Source of the DNA: Citrus sinensis
Taxonomy: Eukaryota > Streptophyta > Magnoliopsida > Sapindales > Rutaceae
Length of the DNA: 64,000 nt
Assembly (NCBI RefSeq): GCF_022201045.2
Contig: NC_068559.1
Coordinates: 9,171,501 to 9,235,500, forward strand
Reading direction: 5' to 3'
In this document: positions 47,071 to 58,700 of the stretch, piece after piece
Numbering within the stretch: the first letter of the stretch is position 1
How the letters are laid out: each line of letters begins with the position of its first letter
Program-made: the position numbers and the translations under genes
Notes under the pieces: model-generated
The model's database searches: none
Told to the model about the DNA's origin: nothing
Seen by the model: the letters and a program-made list of their open reading frames with translations, nothing else

Positions 47071-49593
47071 AATTAAGGATTTTGATGAGTTTTGAAACAT
47101 TAAAAAATGATTAATGTAGTGAAACATTGTGGAGATATGATCATTTTTCCATACACAAACTTTTATGTATAATTTTTTAAATTTAAATGCAATTACTATT
47201 AAGAAGTCATAAAATTAATGAATTAATAAACAAAAACAATGATATGAGACCAATTACAAATATTTTATATATTTTTAAAAATAATATCAGCCTTCTCAAA
47301 TAATATCCCAATATTTTTATCCTTGTCTTGAGTTACTACTTCCATTATTTCAATTGAAATTAAAAAATTTCTCTCCTTTTTCCAGCTCTTTTAGAGAAAA
47401 CATTCTTTTTATTTAATTTATTTATTTATTTTGGGGGAAAAGTATAGATATCGCGACTCGCGAGCACAATCTTTGTATTTTGTAATTTGAAATCCTGCTT
47501 GAATAAGATGTGTCATAAAACAGCCCATTTGTTTGGGCAAAAAAAAAGGCCCAAGATTGCTCTCTTACTTTATTTCAGTGTCGGAAGAGTAATGCTTTAT
47601 TTTTGTAAACACGCTATTGTGCCCCCGAATTGTTTTTATATTGACAGTATTAGCCTTTTAATCAGACTCGTAAATTGCCAATGTGAGAAGAGTGATGCTT
47701 TTCACACCCCTTTAATATTCTTATGAAATCCCATTTTTGTAACCACAGTTATACATAAAAGAACTATTATGAATTTAATTAAACTTAAATATCATTATAA
47801 ATCATGAACCCCAACTATCTTTAAATCTTAGTATATGATATAATTGATTTTCTTTATAAAATCGAAATAATTTTGAATCAGCGAAGAAATAAACTACCTA
47901 GTAATACGGTTTTTTTTTTAAAGGTCTGTTTATAATTTAGTTAATTTATACTAGATGATAGTAAAATTAATTAAAACTATGTTGTAATTTTTTATCCTTT
48001 TTTGTAATTTAAAAAAAAAAGAGCTAAAAATATAAAAAGTGGAGCTTCTTAAGAGTTTTAAAGGGGTATTGAAAGTTCAACTCATGTCAAAATTATCATC
48101 ACAACACCTATGCTATTTGGGCTTGGTTGGGTCAAGTTGTCTTTATTTTATGTTTAGGATGATGCTATTAGAACTTATTTTAAAGTCATAGTCGACTTTT
48201 CAATTTCTCTCACCAATTCTCACTATCAATTAACTTCACTTACTTCTAAAATTATCTTTATTAGAAGATAAAAATATAATTGAAAGACAAAAACGATTCT
48301 ATAACGTGAGCCACATTTGACGACTATTATTGCCACCTTAAGCCACCATTTTTTTATTTTATATTTTCATTCATTCAAATCTTAGCCACTTTATTGTTAA
48401 TTCATTTTCATTATATATCATTCACTTCAATTGATTTATAATTTCTTGATTCATATTTGAAATTGTTCTTTGCCTCTTTTCATTTGTTATCATTTTGATT
48501 TTGATATTATAATATCAATCTTCCTAAAATCAATTTAAATAAAAGAGGGGTTTTGGTCGACGACTGTTGAGAAATTTACTAATAAGAAATCAGTTCCTAA
48601 AGACTAGTGGTCCAGTAGTTTGAAGCGGTGATTGTGGTGGTGGAAGGTGGATAGAGTTTTTGGAAATGTATTTGTTTTTATTTTATTTTTTAATTGTTTA
48701 ACAATGATAATTACGAAAATAAGTGAGATTAATTAAAAAGTCAAGGATGGTAAGAGAAAAGAAAGGTGTCACGAACACCCCATTTTTTATATTGACAATT
48801 TTAACATTTTAATCAAACAGACGAATTGTTAATGTCAATAATCAAAATTCAAGTGAAGAGCCAAATGAAATTGACGTGACATGCAATTTTTTAATTATAT
48901 ATTTTTGTTTTGAGCTAACTTCAAATTAATTTTCCTATCATCAATTTTTTAAAAATTCAAATTCAAATGGACATTTAAGAAAAACTAAGCCACTTAGTCA
49001 AGCTCTTGAAGGCTAGATAATATATAAGTAAGTCCTTGAAGGTTAGGTGATATGTAAGTCTAATTATACACACGTACAATGAAACTATTATATTATAGCA
49101 AATAATTCCTTCAATAAAATTTATTAGTCGCTTATAAATTAGTCAAGATCTTCTTTTACTAGCGATGTGGAATTTTACACCAAACACACTATATTCCAGT
49201 TTGATGTAAGATAATCAATACAATACTGCTCATTCAAAAAACTAAATCACAAATTTTTAATTGCTCTAAATTTCTAATTGCTTTAATTTGTTTGATAATA
49301 TCGTTTTCTTTGCCTTCTACTCTTACGATTAACTTACTCATCAAATTTGTAAAACTAATAACTATAATATTTGTATTGAAATTATCTAATTCTTTCTTTT
49401 GGTACATTTTAATCCATTCTCTCCATCCTAAATATATTTGTCTTTTATGATGTCCTAATGTGCTTTCTAAGTATACTTATTTATAATTTGAGTCTGATAT
49501 TACTACTAATGCTTCGATTGAATGTTCAATTAAAATTCCTTCCCATTAAATAAATATTTGTTTCAAATCTCTTGTTTCATGTCCGGTTAGTTC
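47071..49593. other. AT-rich intergenic region
   Basis: No gene is recognised. Two diverged copies of one sequence stand here: about 47630-47690 and 48783-48845 share TTTTTATATTGACA, TTTTAATCA and AATTG..AATGT in the same order. They may be the ends of, or separate copies of, an unidentified repeat. Confidence 0.4.
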
Positions 49594-49707
49594 AATGCAA
49601 CACTTTTTTTTTTTAGTGCTGCTATTCACCCCGATTTTTAACCCCGAAACGCGCCCCAAATTTAAAATGCACCGTTTTGATTAAATTGAAAACGGTGCGT
49701 TTAACCT

Positions 49708-49947
49708 ATGTTTCCTTTCCTTTCTTTTGCCAAACCACAGAAACGGACCTTTGCTTCCTTTTCGTTTAATCCTATCTCACTGCTGCTGCTGCATCCTTCA
49801 AGAACAAGCTCTCTGCCACTGCTGCTTCCTTCAAAACCTAACGGCGCGTCTGCTTCAGCTTCTTCTTCGTCCTCTCCGGCGTACACGGAAGAGCAAATTG
49901 TGATCGTGAGACAGATTAAGAAAACAAAAGATTATTACGTGCGTTGA
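49708..49947 (+). pseudogene. captured fragment of a plant DnaJ-type gene
   Basis: The 79-codon frame ends SSPAYTEEQIVIVRQIKKTK then DYY and a stop. YTEEQI-IVR-IK--KDYY is the run into the J domain of plant DnaJ proteins of the DUF1977 group, where EILGLEK-type sequence would follow. Here it stops right at that point, so only the lead-in was captured, without the HPD motif. The first 50 residues (Ser/Leu/Pro-rich) are not recognised and may be leader sequence of the same or another gene. No chaperone function is possible. Confidence 0.7.
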
Positions 49948-50157
49948 TGGCTTTGATGGGTTTAATTTACGTGCGTTGATTCAGTTGTTGCTTGTGATTT
50001 TGATTAACTTGATAGCAGATGTTGATTAACTTGATACAAATGCTCACGGTTGAGCAAGTTTTGATACAAATGTAGAAATTCAGCACTCTAGCTTTCACGA
50101 ATCAGTTGGCGTTTTGCAATTTGGAAGCTCTGTACTTGGAGTTTTACAGTTTGCAGT

Positions 50158-50640
50158 TTGCAGTTTCAGTTTGCAAAGCGAAGTGTTGTGGTTCACGCTT
50201 GCGCAAATAGAAGAAGAAAGAAAATGTTCACGTGCTGCACAAATGGAACTAAATGGGAAAGCAATGTAGAATTGATTATTGCTGGCTTGGGAGTAGTTAT
50301 AAGAAACTCCAGGGGAAGGGTTGTGGCAGTAGCAGTTCAAAATGTTCCATTTCGAAGCACTGTAGCTAGTATGGAAGCTGAAGCTGTTTTGTTTGGAATT
50401 GAAACTGCTCAACAGGTGGATTATTGCAGAAAGGAAAGCAAGACAGAAATAGAATGGATTATTGCAGAAATCCAGACAAAGCTTAGGATCCAGAGCCAAG
50501 CATCAATCCAATTTGCTCCAAGGGGCTGTAATTTAGCTGCTCATCATATAGCAAAGAAAGTTTTAGACGTTGAAAATCAGTGTATTTGGCTGGAAAATTT
50601 CCCAGTTCATGTTTCATTGTTACTGTCAAAGTTCTGTTAA
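50158..50640 (+). pseudogene. captured plant RNase H-like (RVT_3) domain with internal deletion
   Basis: The 160-codon frame contains GLGVVIRNSRGRVVAVAVQN and ASMEAEAVLFGIETAQQ, then jumps to FAPRGCNLAAHHIAKKVLDV and IWLENFPVHVSLLL. These are the first and last conserved parts of the RVT_3 domain found in many plant genes and LINE-derived proteins. The middle part with the central catalytic Asp (normally in an ESDS-type motif) is missing or altered. Expression is unknown. It may be a non-functional capture or a new open reading frame. Confidence 0.72.
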
Positions 50641-50857
50641 TGGAAAGCTTTACTTCCTTATCAAAAAAAAAAAAAAGGGAAAGTAATCAAAGCAAAAAAG
50701 TAAAAAAGCAAAGAATCAATCAACGCCAAAGAAAAACAGTCAAAGCACAAAAGAAATCAAAGAAAAACGCACCGTTTTGATAATTTTCGGGGCGCAGTTT
50801 CGGGGTTTAAAATCGGAGTAAGTAGCTTTTCCCTTTTTTTTTTAACTTAATGCAACA

Positions 50858-51699
50858 AATGAATTGCCTTAAATATGTAACAATATATGTTATAGAGAAA
50901 GAGTAGTACTTAAACTTACTTTATCAATACATTATACCAAACAAAGTCTAAGTAGTTTTCAATTAACTTTATTTGATTGGGTATCTGAATATAATTTTAG
51001 AAAAGACGAGTTAAAATATTCATTTGAACTTTGTCCACTCTTTTTTTTTTAAATTTTTTTTAACATTTTACTCCTCTTAAAATTTTAAAATTTTTTTTTT
51101 TAACATTCATTTGAACTTATCTCATGAATTTGAAGTAAGCACTTCATTCTAATTTACAAGATTTAATTTATATTGGAAATGATTCGAACCCAATACCTCT
51201 GAATTTTAAGCTTACTTTAACAAATTATTCGTCTAATGTTCAACATTTCATTACTTAAATGGTAGAACTTAAAAGTTTTTATTACTCTAACTGAGGATGT
51301 TATGTGATCAAAACATAACTTAATCAATTATATCACATGGTCTATTTAAATGAAGTAGTTGACCTTTTCCCAAACATGAACAAAAGCAATAGTTCACCAA
51401 CCAAATAAATAGACCCATCCCCCCGTTGAATTCAACTATAAGTCAACCAAAGTCAATTTTTAGTAACCTTTTCATCCCTTGGTTTTGGTCCCAGCAAATC
51501 CAAATAAAGAAAAAAGAAAAAAGAAAATGAAAATGTACCAAAGATGCCCAAAAAAACTTAAAAAAAGAAAAGAAAAAGAAACTAAAAAGCCATAAATAAA
51601 ATTCAATCACCTACGTGATGTAACACAAAAAGGGTATATTCTCAAAAGTACAAGCACCAAGAAATTCAGGGTCCCAAATTTTGAAGACACACCCCCACG
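50858..51699. other. AT-rich intergenic region upstream of the large gene
   Basis: No coding sequence is seen. The upstream promoter of the 52752 gene probably lies in the last few hundred bases. Confidence 0.4.
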
Positions 51700-52751
51700 A
51701 AACAAAACAAATGAACAAAGAGAACTTGATCAACGGTTCAGATTCGTCTCTTCCAAATAATCTCACGGCTCTGATCTCTCCTGACTCTCCCCGCTAAATT
51801 TTTGGAGGACCCACAGGTTCCCCTCTCTCAAGAATCTCCACGAGGCCAGCTTCAAGGCTCCTACTGCTTGTATGCTTTCTCTTTCTTCAAAAAAAAAAAA
51901 AAAAAAACTCTTTTTGTTGTTTCTCTCTGCAATACGATCCTGTTTCTTGCTCGATCGGTCAATGCCGGTGCGTTTTTGCTTCTCCCAAGCTTTCAATTGC
52001 TCAATTGTCGCGCTTTTCCGCGTAGTTTTAGGGTTTTGTTTCAGGCGAAATTTCATAAAACCCTAATTTTTTGTTCGAATTTTGGGTTTTTGAAGTTCGC
52101 GAAAGTTTCCTAATCCATTCTTTTTAACTTCTCTCTGATTTAATGAAGTCGGATTCGAAAGGAGTTGTCGTTTCTTGGGGCTTTATATGTTGTTCAATTT
52201 GTTTTTTTCTCGATAATTCGGCTTCAATTTTAGTATCTTTATTTGCTTACATGTTTATAGGTTTAGTTCTCAATGGCTTCATAAGTTTTCTGTTAATGTT
52301 AACCATTGTTTCGTTACTGGGACTTGCTTTTACTGTTGACAATTTTTGAATTAGCATTATGAGAGTTAATTTAGTTTGTTAATTTAAGTTACCAGTTATA
52401 TTGACTTACTTGGCATGAAAGAAGGAAACTGTTGCTCAAATTGTGTCATAAGTTACTAGTAGCATTATGAAAGTATACTTATCAATTATTTTGGTTACTG
52501 TATTGTTGTACTTTCAAATATTGATCTCTGTTCTGTGAAATAAAATATACCCAGACTTTGAGTTTAAGGAGAGATCAGTAAACAATGCTTTTAGACTTAT
52601 TCCAGGAATGTGGACATGATCAATATGTTGAACTGCAAATTGCTTATGGATGTGTGATGTGCCTAGACTAGTATCAGTGAAACTCACTTGAGTCACTGAA
52701 AACAATATTTTGGCTTAAATCCGTTTTGTAGATATGAGTTGAATTTCAATT
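51700..52751 (+). promoter_or_regulatory. 5' UTR region with leader intron of the large nuclear protein gene
   Basis: A CT-rich stretch (51745-51890), typical of plant 5' leaders, is followed by low-complexity AT-rich sequence and then a clear T-rich acceptor TTTTGTAG at 52731, 20 bases before the ATG at 52752. A first non-coding exon therefore ends somewhere between about 51850 and 52000. Candidate donors are GTATGC near 51872 and GTGCGT near 51969; the choice cannot be made from sequence. Confidence 0.5.
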
Positions 52752-55700
52752 ATGGCTGGAAATGGGAGATTTGATTCTAGTTCAGCCAGTCCAGAAGATT
52801 TGGCTTTTTCAGGGAACTATTCAAATGGGCAGCGAGGGAATTATCCTTTGGATAGATCTGGAAGTTTCCGGGAGGGAAGTGAGAACCGGATATTTAGTTC
52901 TGCCGGCAGTACGTCTCGGGGGATGGCAACAGCAATTGGGGATGTTCCGCCACTATCTCAGTGTTTGATGTTGGATCCTGTTACAATGGGTGATCAAAAG
53001 TATACACGGCTAGGAGAAGTTAGGAGATTATTGGGCATTTCTTTTGGTACCTCAGCAGAAGACAATTCTTTTGGAGCTGCTCATTCGAAGCCTCCCCCTC
53101 CAGTGACATCAGAGGAACTTAGACGGTTCAAAGCAAGTGTACTAGATGCCTCAATTAAGGCTCGGTAATTACAACTTTCTGTTTGTGAAATGCCTTTGAC
53201 CCTTATATGTGTCTTATTTGAGGCTCTACATTCTCTTTATCCGTGTCATATGCTCTGCATCTTCTGATTATATGCTGTGTGGCACAATACACTTAGATGC
53301 TTTTATATGTCATTTAGGATTGATTATATCATTAAAATTTGCCTATGAACATGTGCGCATAAACTGAATATTCTGATCTTCTTGGTATTTGGCTGTATGC
53401 AATTTACCATGATCTTAATGGGCATTTTTTCTTTTTAATTATTATTTTTAATCTATCGTGCACTTTTGGAATCACAAGCTTGATCCAGACAATTTTGGTC
53501 TTTTATTTTTGTAATTTGTTTGTAACTTTTTGAAAAGCAAATGAATACACTCTGACATACGGAATGCTTAGCTTAAAATGCAACATTGTTTGTATCAGGG
53601 GTAGAGCAAAAAGGTTCGATGAATCCTTGCACAAACTGACCAAGTACGCTGAAGCTTTAAATTCAAAGAAGCAACAACGGAATGAGATGTTAACAAATGA
53701 GAGATCAGGTGGGACAAATTTGCTAAAGATGGGAAGTCTGTCACAACGGAACTCTTCAGACCTTTTGCCTCAAAGACTAGATGGCAGGACTAAAAATGCA
53801 GTTCTGAACAAGAGAGTTCGCTCTTCAGTAGCTGAAACAAGGGTTTGTGATTAAATAGTGTTTGAAATTTTTCTTTATTTCCATCATAAAACATTGTCAC
53901 CTACCTTGTTTCTTTTTTTATTTTTCCTTTTTCTTCTTGTTTGTCTTTTGAGAATCATTTGACTCTTTTCTTTTTTCTATTATTGTCGGTGTATATCAAC
54001 TGGTGAGTTTTCTTGGATTCGTGTTTGGATTAAATGCTTCTCACCTAGGGTTGAGGTGGGGTTTGGTTTATTATATGGTACAAGAAAGAAAATTAAATTG
54101 CTATGTACACATTACAGAGTGCTCTCTCTCTTTCATTGTTTTGATATTGGAATTTGAACGAGCCATTATGGTTCTGTTTCACTGTTTTGATATTGGAATT
54201 TGAATATGTCGTTTCGCTTCTACTCATTTCTATCTGACGAGCTGTGTAGAGAAGAATTGTAAGTTACAATGAGGAATGGGATGGAGGAAAATACAGATAG
54301 ATAATAATAGGCGAAGAAAGAAACACCAATAGAAAAAATAATTGGCATGAGATAACCACTGAATATTGTTCTTGTGGAGACATCTTTTAGCCATAACTTC
54401 TGCTCCTTGTTAAACCAGAAGATCCTTATATAGCTCCTAGAAGAGTAGAAGAAATTTTTACGCAAATAATGAGAAAGCTTGATTGATTGTGATCTTTCAA
54501 ACTATTGCTTGACGGACTTGGACTCTGTAATTATTTTCTATATTAATCTTTTTTCTCCCTAAGTTTTCTTGCTGGGTATCTTGAACAGTCTCTGCTTGCT
54601 TAACATCTTGCCGATACTCGTATACTGTCTTGATGACTTGATTTGCTAGTTTGTTTTCAAGTATCACGAGTAATTAATTCCCTTTCTTGAAAATTTACTA
54701 GGCCGAAGGCCGAACTAATATTCATGGAAGACAGCCTCTAGTTGTGATGAAAGATAGAGATATGCTTAAAGATGGCTGTGAAACTTCTGATCTGGTTGAA
54801 GAAAAGATTCGAAGACTGCCTGCTGGAGGGGAAGGGTGGGATAAGAAAATGAAAAGGAAGCGTTCTGTTGGCACTGTTTTTACCAGATCTGTGGACAGCG
54901 ATGGAGAACTTAGACGAGTCATGCATCATAAGCTGAACAATGAATCTGGTCTGCCGTCCTGTGATGCCCAAGGCCTCAGGTAATTAAGTTGTCTCGTACA
55001 GCTTCAGCTTTGTGTTAAATTGTAAGAAATTCACTCTGATTTTACACTGGCAATATGTTTTGGGAGCTTTGGAAATTTCTAATTATAACAGTGCCATTCT
55101 TGAAGATGGTAATTGTTCAAGCATTTTGTTTGCGTTATGAACAAACAGGGAAATTAGTAGAGGCAATTATGATGGCTGTCTCACCATAACTTTTAAAAGC
55201 TACTGCACATATACAATTTGATTGCTAGAATAGGAAGAGTTCTCCACTGGGTTGTGTGCTGATGTTTGTATCCTTCTTCTCAATATATTTTTACAAGGAT
55301 GCCCCTAAAATGAAGGATCATAAGCCAAGAAATACCACTCCCCACATTTTCTTCCTTTTTTGTTCCTTTTACCTCTAAAATAGATAACACAAGTTTTTGA
55401 ATGTGATAACTAACTTGTGGGCTGGTTTATTGATATCCAACCTATAAGGTAAGCACTATACTTTAAGAAATTCATTTAATTGAATGAAATTGCTTAGTTT
55501 CAAATGATTAGACATCTTTAGACACCGCATTTTTTCTTATGTTCTTTCCATAAGTGGCTGCGTTTGTCTGGTTGTTTTCTCTCTGTCTCTGTTTGCCAGT
55601 CTGTGATGCCTTTTTTTTTTTAATATTTATATATATTTTTTTCTGCTATGAAAGTGAAACAGAATATGTTCACGGCACTTCATTTTATACAGGTCTGGAT

Positions 55701-58700
55701 CTTCTAGCAGTGCCAATGGTGTCAATAAGTCAGATAGTAGTTCCCTGTCTGCTGGTTCAACTATCCGTGCAATTCCTAAGAGTGATCTGGAAAAGGTTTC
55801 TCTTTCAAGAGATTTCATGGCTGGGTCAAGTAAGGAGCACATTAAAGGAAACAATAAGTATGTGATCATGCCTGTAACTGGTCGTTTAATTATTGGTGCC
55901 AGATTTTCTTATACGAGACTTATGCTTTGATGCATTTGCTTTGATTTGTCTGACAACACGGGCAACTTCATATTTTAATGTTTGATTTATCTGTAATTGT
56001 GATGTTCAGGTTAAATGTATGTGAGGATAATCATGTAGTCACTCCTGGTCCTTTGGCAAAAGGAAAGGCGTCAAGAGCACCTCGAACTGCTCCTATAGTG
56101 GCAGCAAACTCTTCTCCTAATATTCCTCGTCCATCTGGAGTAGATAACTGGGAACAAACGCCAAGTATAAACAAAGTTAATTCTGTGGGTTTGCCAAACA
56201 ATCGTAAACGTTCTATGTCTGCAGGATCATCCTCTCCCCCAGTGGCTCAATGGGTTGGTCAGAGACCACAAAAAATCTCTCGCAGCAGAAGAGCTAATCT
56301 AGTGTCACCTGTCTCAAACCTGGATGAAGGGCAGATATCTTCAGAAGGGTGTACACCTGCTGATTTAGGTGCGAGAGTATCTTCTGTTGGGACCAATGGG
56401 TTGCTTATTTCCAGAAATGTGTCTAATAGCACCCAGCATGTTAAAGTGAAACAGGAAATTGTTTCATCTCCAGCCAGATTATCTGAAAGTGAAGAATCTG
56501 GTGCTGGTGAAAATCGTGACGGTAGGTTAAAGGAAAAGGGAAGTGGTTGCGCTGAAGTAGAGGAAAGAGTCACGACTGCAGTTCAAGGTGTTGGTCCATC
56601 CTTGCTGCTTGCAAAGAAGAGCAAAACACTGGTTAAGGAAGAGATTGGAGATGGTGTGCGTAGACAGGGTAGAAGTGGTAGGGTATCATCACATTCTAGG
56701 GCTAGCATCTTGCCTATGCGAGAGAAGCTGGAGAATCCACCTTCCTCAAAGCCACTTAAAAGTACAAGGCCAGGTTCTGACAAGAATTGCAGGTACTTCT
56801 GCTTTTTCCTTAGCAGTGGGGTGAAAACATCTGCCTTTTGCTTTCTGTTGTTATTATTGGTATTATTATTATGACACCGGTGTTTGTTGTTCCAATATTT
56901 AACCTTTCAATTTTTTTCAGTAAGTCTGGGCGCCCCCCGCTGAAAAAATTTTCTGATCGCAAGATGGTTTCTCGTCTAGGGCATACCTCAATTGGTGGTT
57001 GCCCTGATTTCTCAGGTATTATCCCAAATAATTAGTATGAATTTGTGAGACTATATTCCAGGAGATATAGCTGATTTAATACTGGTTAGTAGTTGGTAAA
57101 GAAAAGGAAACAAAAATAAATTTTAGTCAAACTTTTGGGAGATTTATCAAAGATAAAATGCTCGCATAAGCCTGGTTTTTTAAAAAATGGCTCTGTTTTG
57201 TTAATGTAGTAGTTTCTATATCTCTATAAACATGTAATAGAAGCTCAATTTCTTCTTGTTAATGCATCTCTTGCTTCTGATATGAGCATTGCAATTTGTT
57301 TATCATGTGGCTTTGTTAATCTTTCTGGTAAATTTACCAGAACTTGCATGGTTCTTGTATGTATGTATATATGTACTTTACACACTGCAAATGTTAATGT
57401 GTATATGTATGCACTGGATGTGTACATAACTTGAAGTAAGTTTAAACTGTTTCCTAGTTCAAAATGTGTTGTAAAACTACTGATTGTGGTAAAAATACTT
57501 ATTCCTGAAAGAAGCAGAGAACAAGAAAGGTTACCCTCTCAAAAATTATTGCTCTAAACTTTTACCTTGTCAAAAATTATTGCTCTAATTTTACTTGTGA
57601 CATTTTATATTCCAGGAGAATCAGATGATGATCGTGATGAGCTTTTGGCAGCTGCAAATTTTGCTTGTAATTCCAGCTGTATGTTTCTGATCCTAGTTTA
57701 TGTTGCTTTCATGCACAGACATTCATTATACATATTTTTTGTGGCTGCCTTCTTTTTCTTTATCTCTTTCTTTTCTTTATACATATGATTTTTTTTTTCT
57801 TGTTCAAATTATTGATTAGTTTTAACTCTATACTTAATTTGTATTCCAGCTCTAATTTGGGAATATGCATCCCTTAATTTAAAGGTGACCTTATTAATTG
57901 TAATATGCTATTTATTTGTTAAAATTTAAGATTAAAACTCCAATTGAGTTGCTACCTAATTGTTTATTCTCTTATGAGGATGTATCAAGACTTTATAAAT
58001 GCAGATTAAAGTTAAACAGCAATGTTTTTCTCCAATTTATGTAATTTGATATTAGGTGCTAGAACCCGTATCTTATAATTTTCACTTACCTAATAGTTTT
58101 AAGTCAAGTAGTTTACTGATATGATATCCGAATCAAGATCTCTTATTTGACATTGGATTTGCACTTTTTTTTTGGGGTAAGTGGTCCAAAATACACTAAT
58201 GGCTGAAAGTTGTGTTGGAGAGGCATGCATGCTTTTAAGTGTCTCCCAATGGCTTGCAGTCAACTTATCCTATTGTCTGAAAATTGTTGCTTTTGCAGAT
58301 CTTGCCTGTTCTGGTCCATTTTGGAAGAAAATTGAAACGGTTTTTGCTTCCCCCAGCATAGAGGATGTATCCTTCCTGAAGCAACAGGTAGGAACTGGAA
58401 TTTATGTCTAGACAAATAATTTTGGCCACTGTGAGTTAATTTTTTGTCATGCGCAACTGATCACTCCCTTTCTTTTCTTCTTTGCTGTCTTTTGACACCA
58501 GTTGAAATCTACAGATGAGCATCGTGAAAGCCTATCTCAGGTGTGTAGCCTTGAGTCAACATTTTGGAAGCCAAAAGAAAAAATTCATTATGTTGGTCAA
58601 ACATGTCAAAAGTTTATGATTGTGGTTTTGCCACCTTGATTAGTGTAATTTTTTCTTAATGTAAAGCAAACTCTCATAGTTTAGTTCGGGTTCGGAGCCC

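Larger units (their letters stand above)
49603..50848 (+). mobile_element. Pack-MULE-like TIR element carrying two gene fragments
   Basis: The ends are inverted repeats of about 45-60 bases. Left ACCCCGATTTTTAACCCCGA then AACGCGCCCC (49628-49657) mirrors right (inward) CTCCGATTTTAAACCCCGAA then ACTGCGCCCC (50817-50789), followed on both sides by AAAACGGTGCG. The 9-base string AATGCAACA flanks the whole unit (49594-49602 and 50849-50857), the length of a Mutator target duplication. Poly-T runs just inside blur the exact tips, so the duplication could instead lie in the T runs. No transposase is present. The interior has a DnaJ-type fragment and an RNase H fragment in the same orientation. Confidence 0.72.

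Noticed and set aside
50158..50640. RNase H frame considered as part of a LINE retrotransposon
   Set aside because: No endonuclease or reverse transcriptase nearby, no poly-A tail with target duplication; it lies between the inverted repeats of the Pack-type element together with a DnaJ fragment.
51180..51210. ATTCGAACCCAATACCTC resembles the T arm of a tRNA or SINE
   Set aside because: No acceptor, D or anticodon stems could be built around it.
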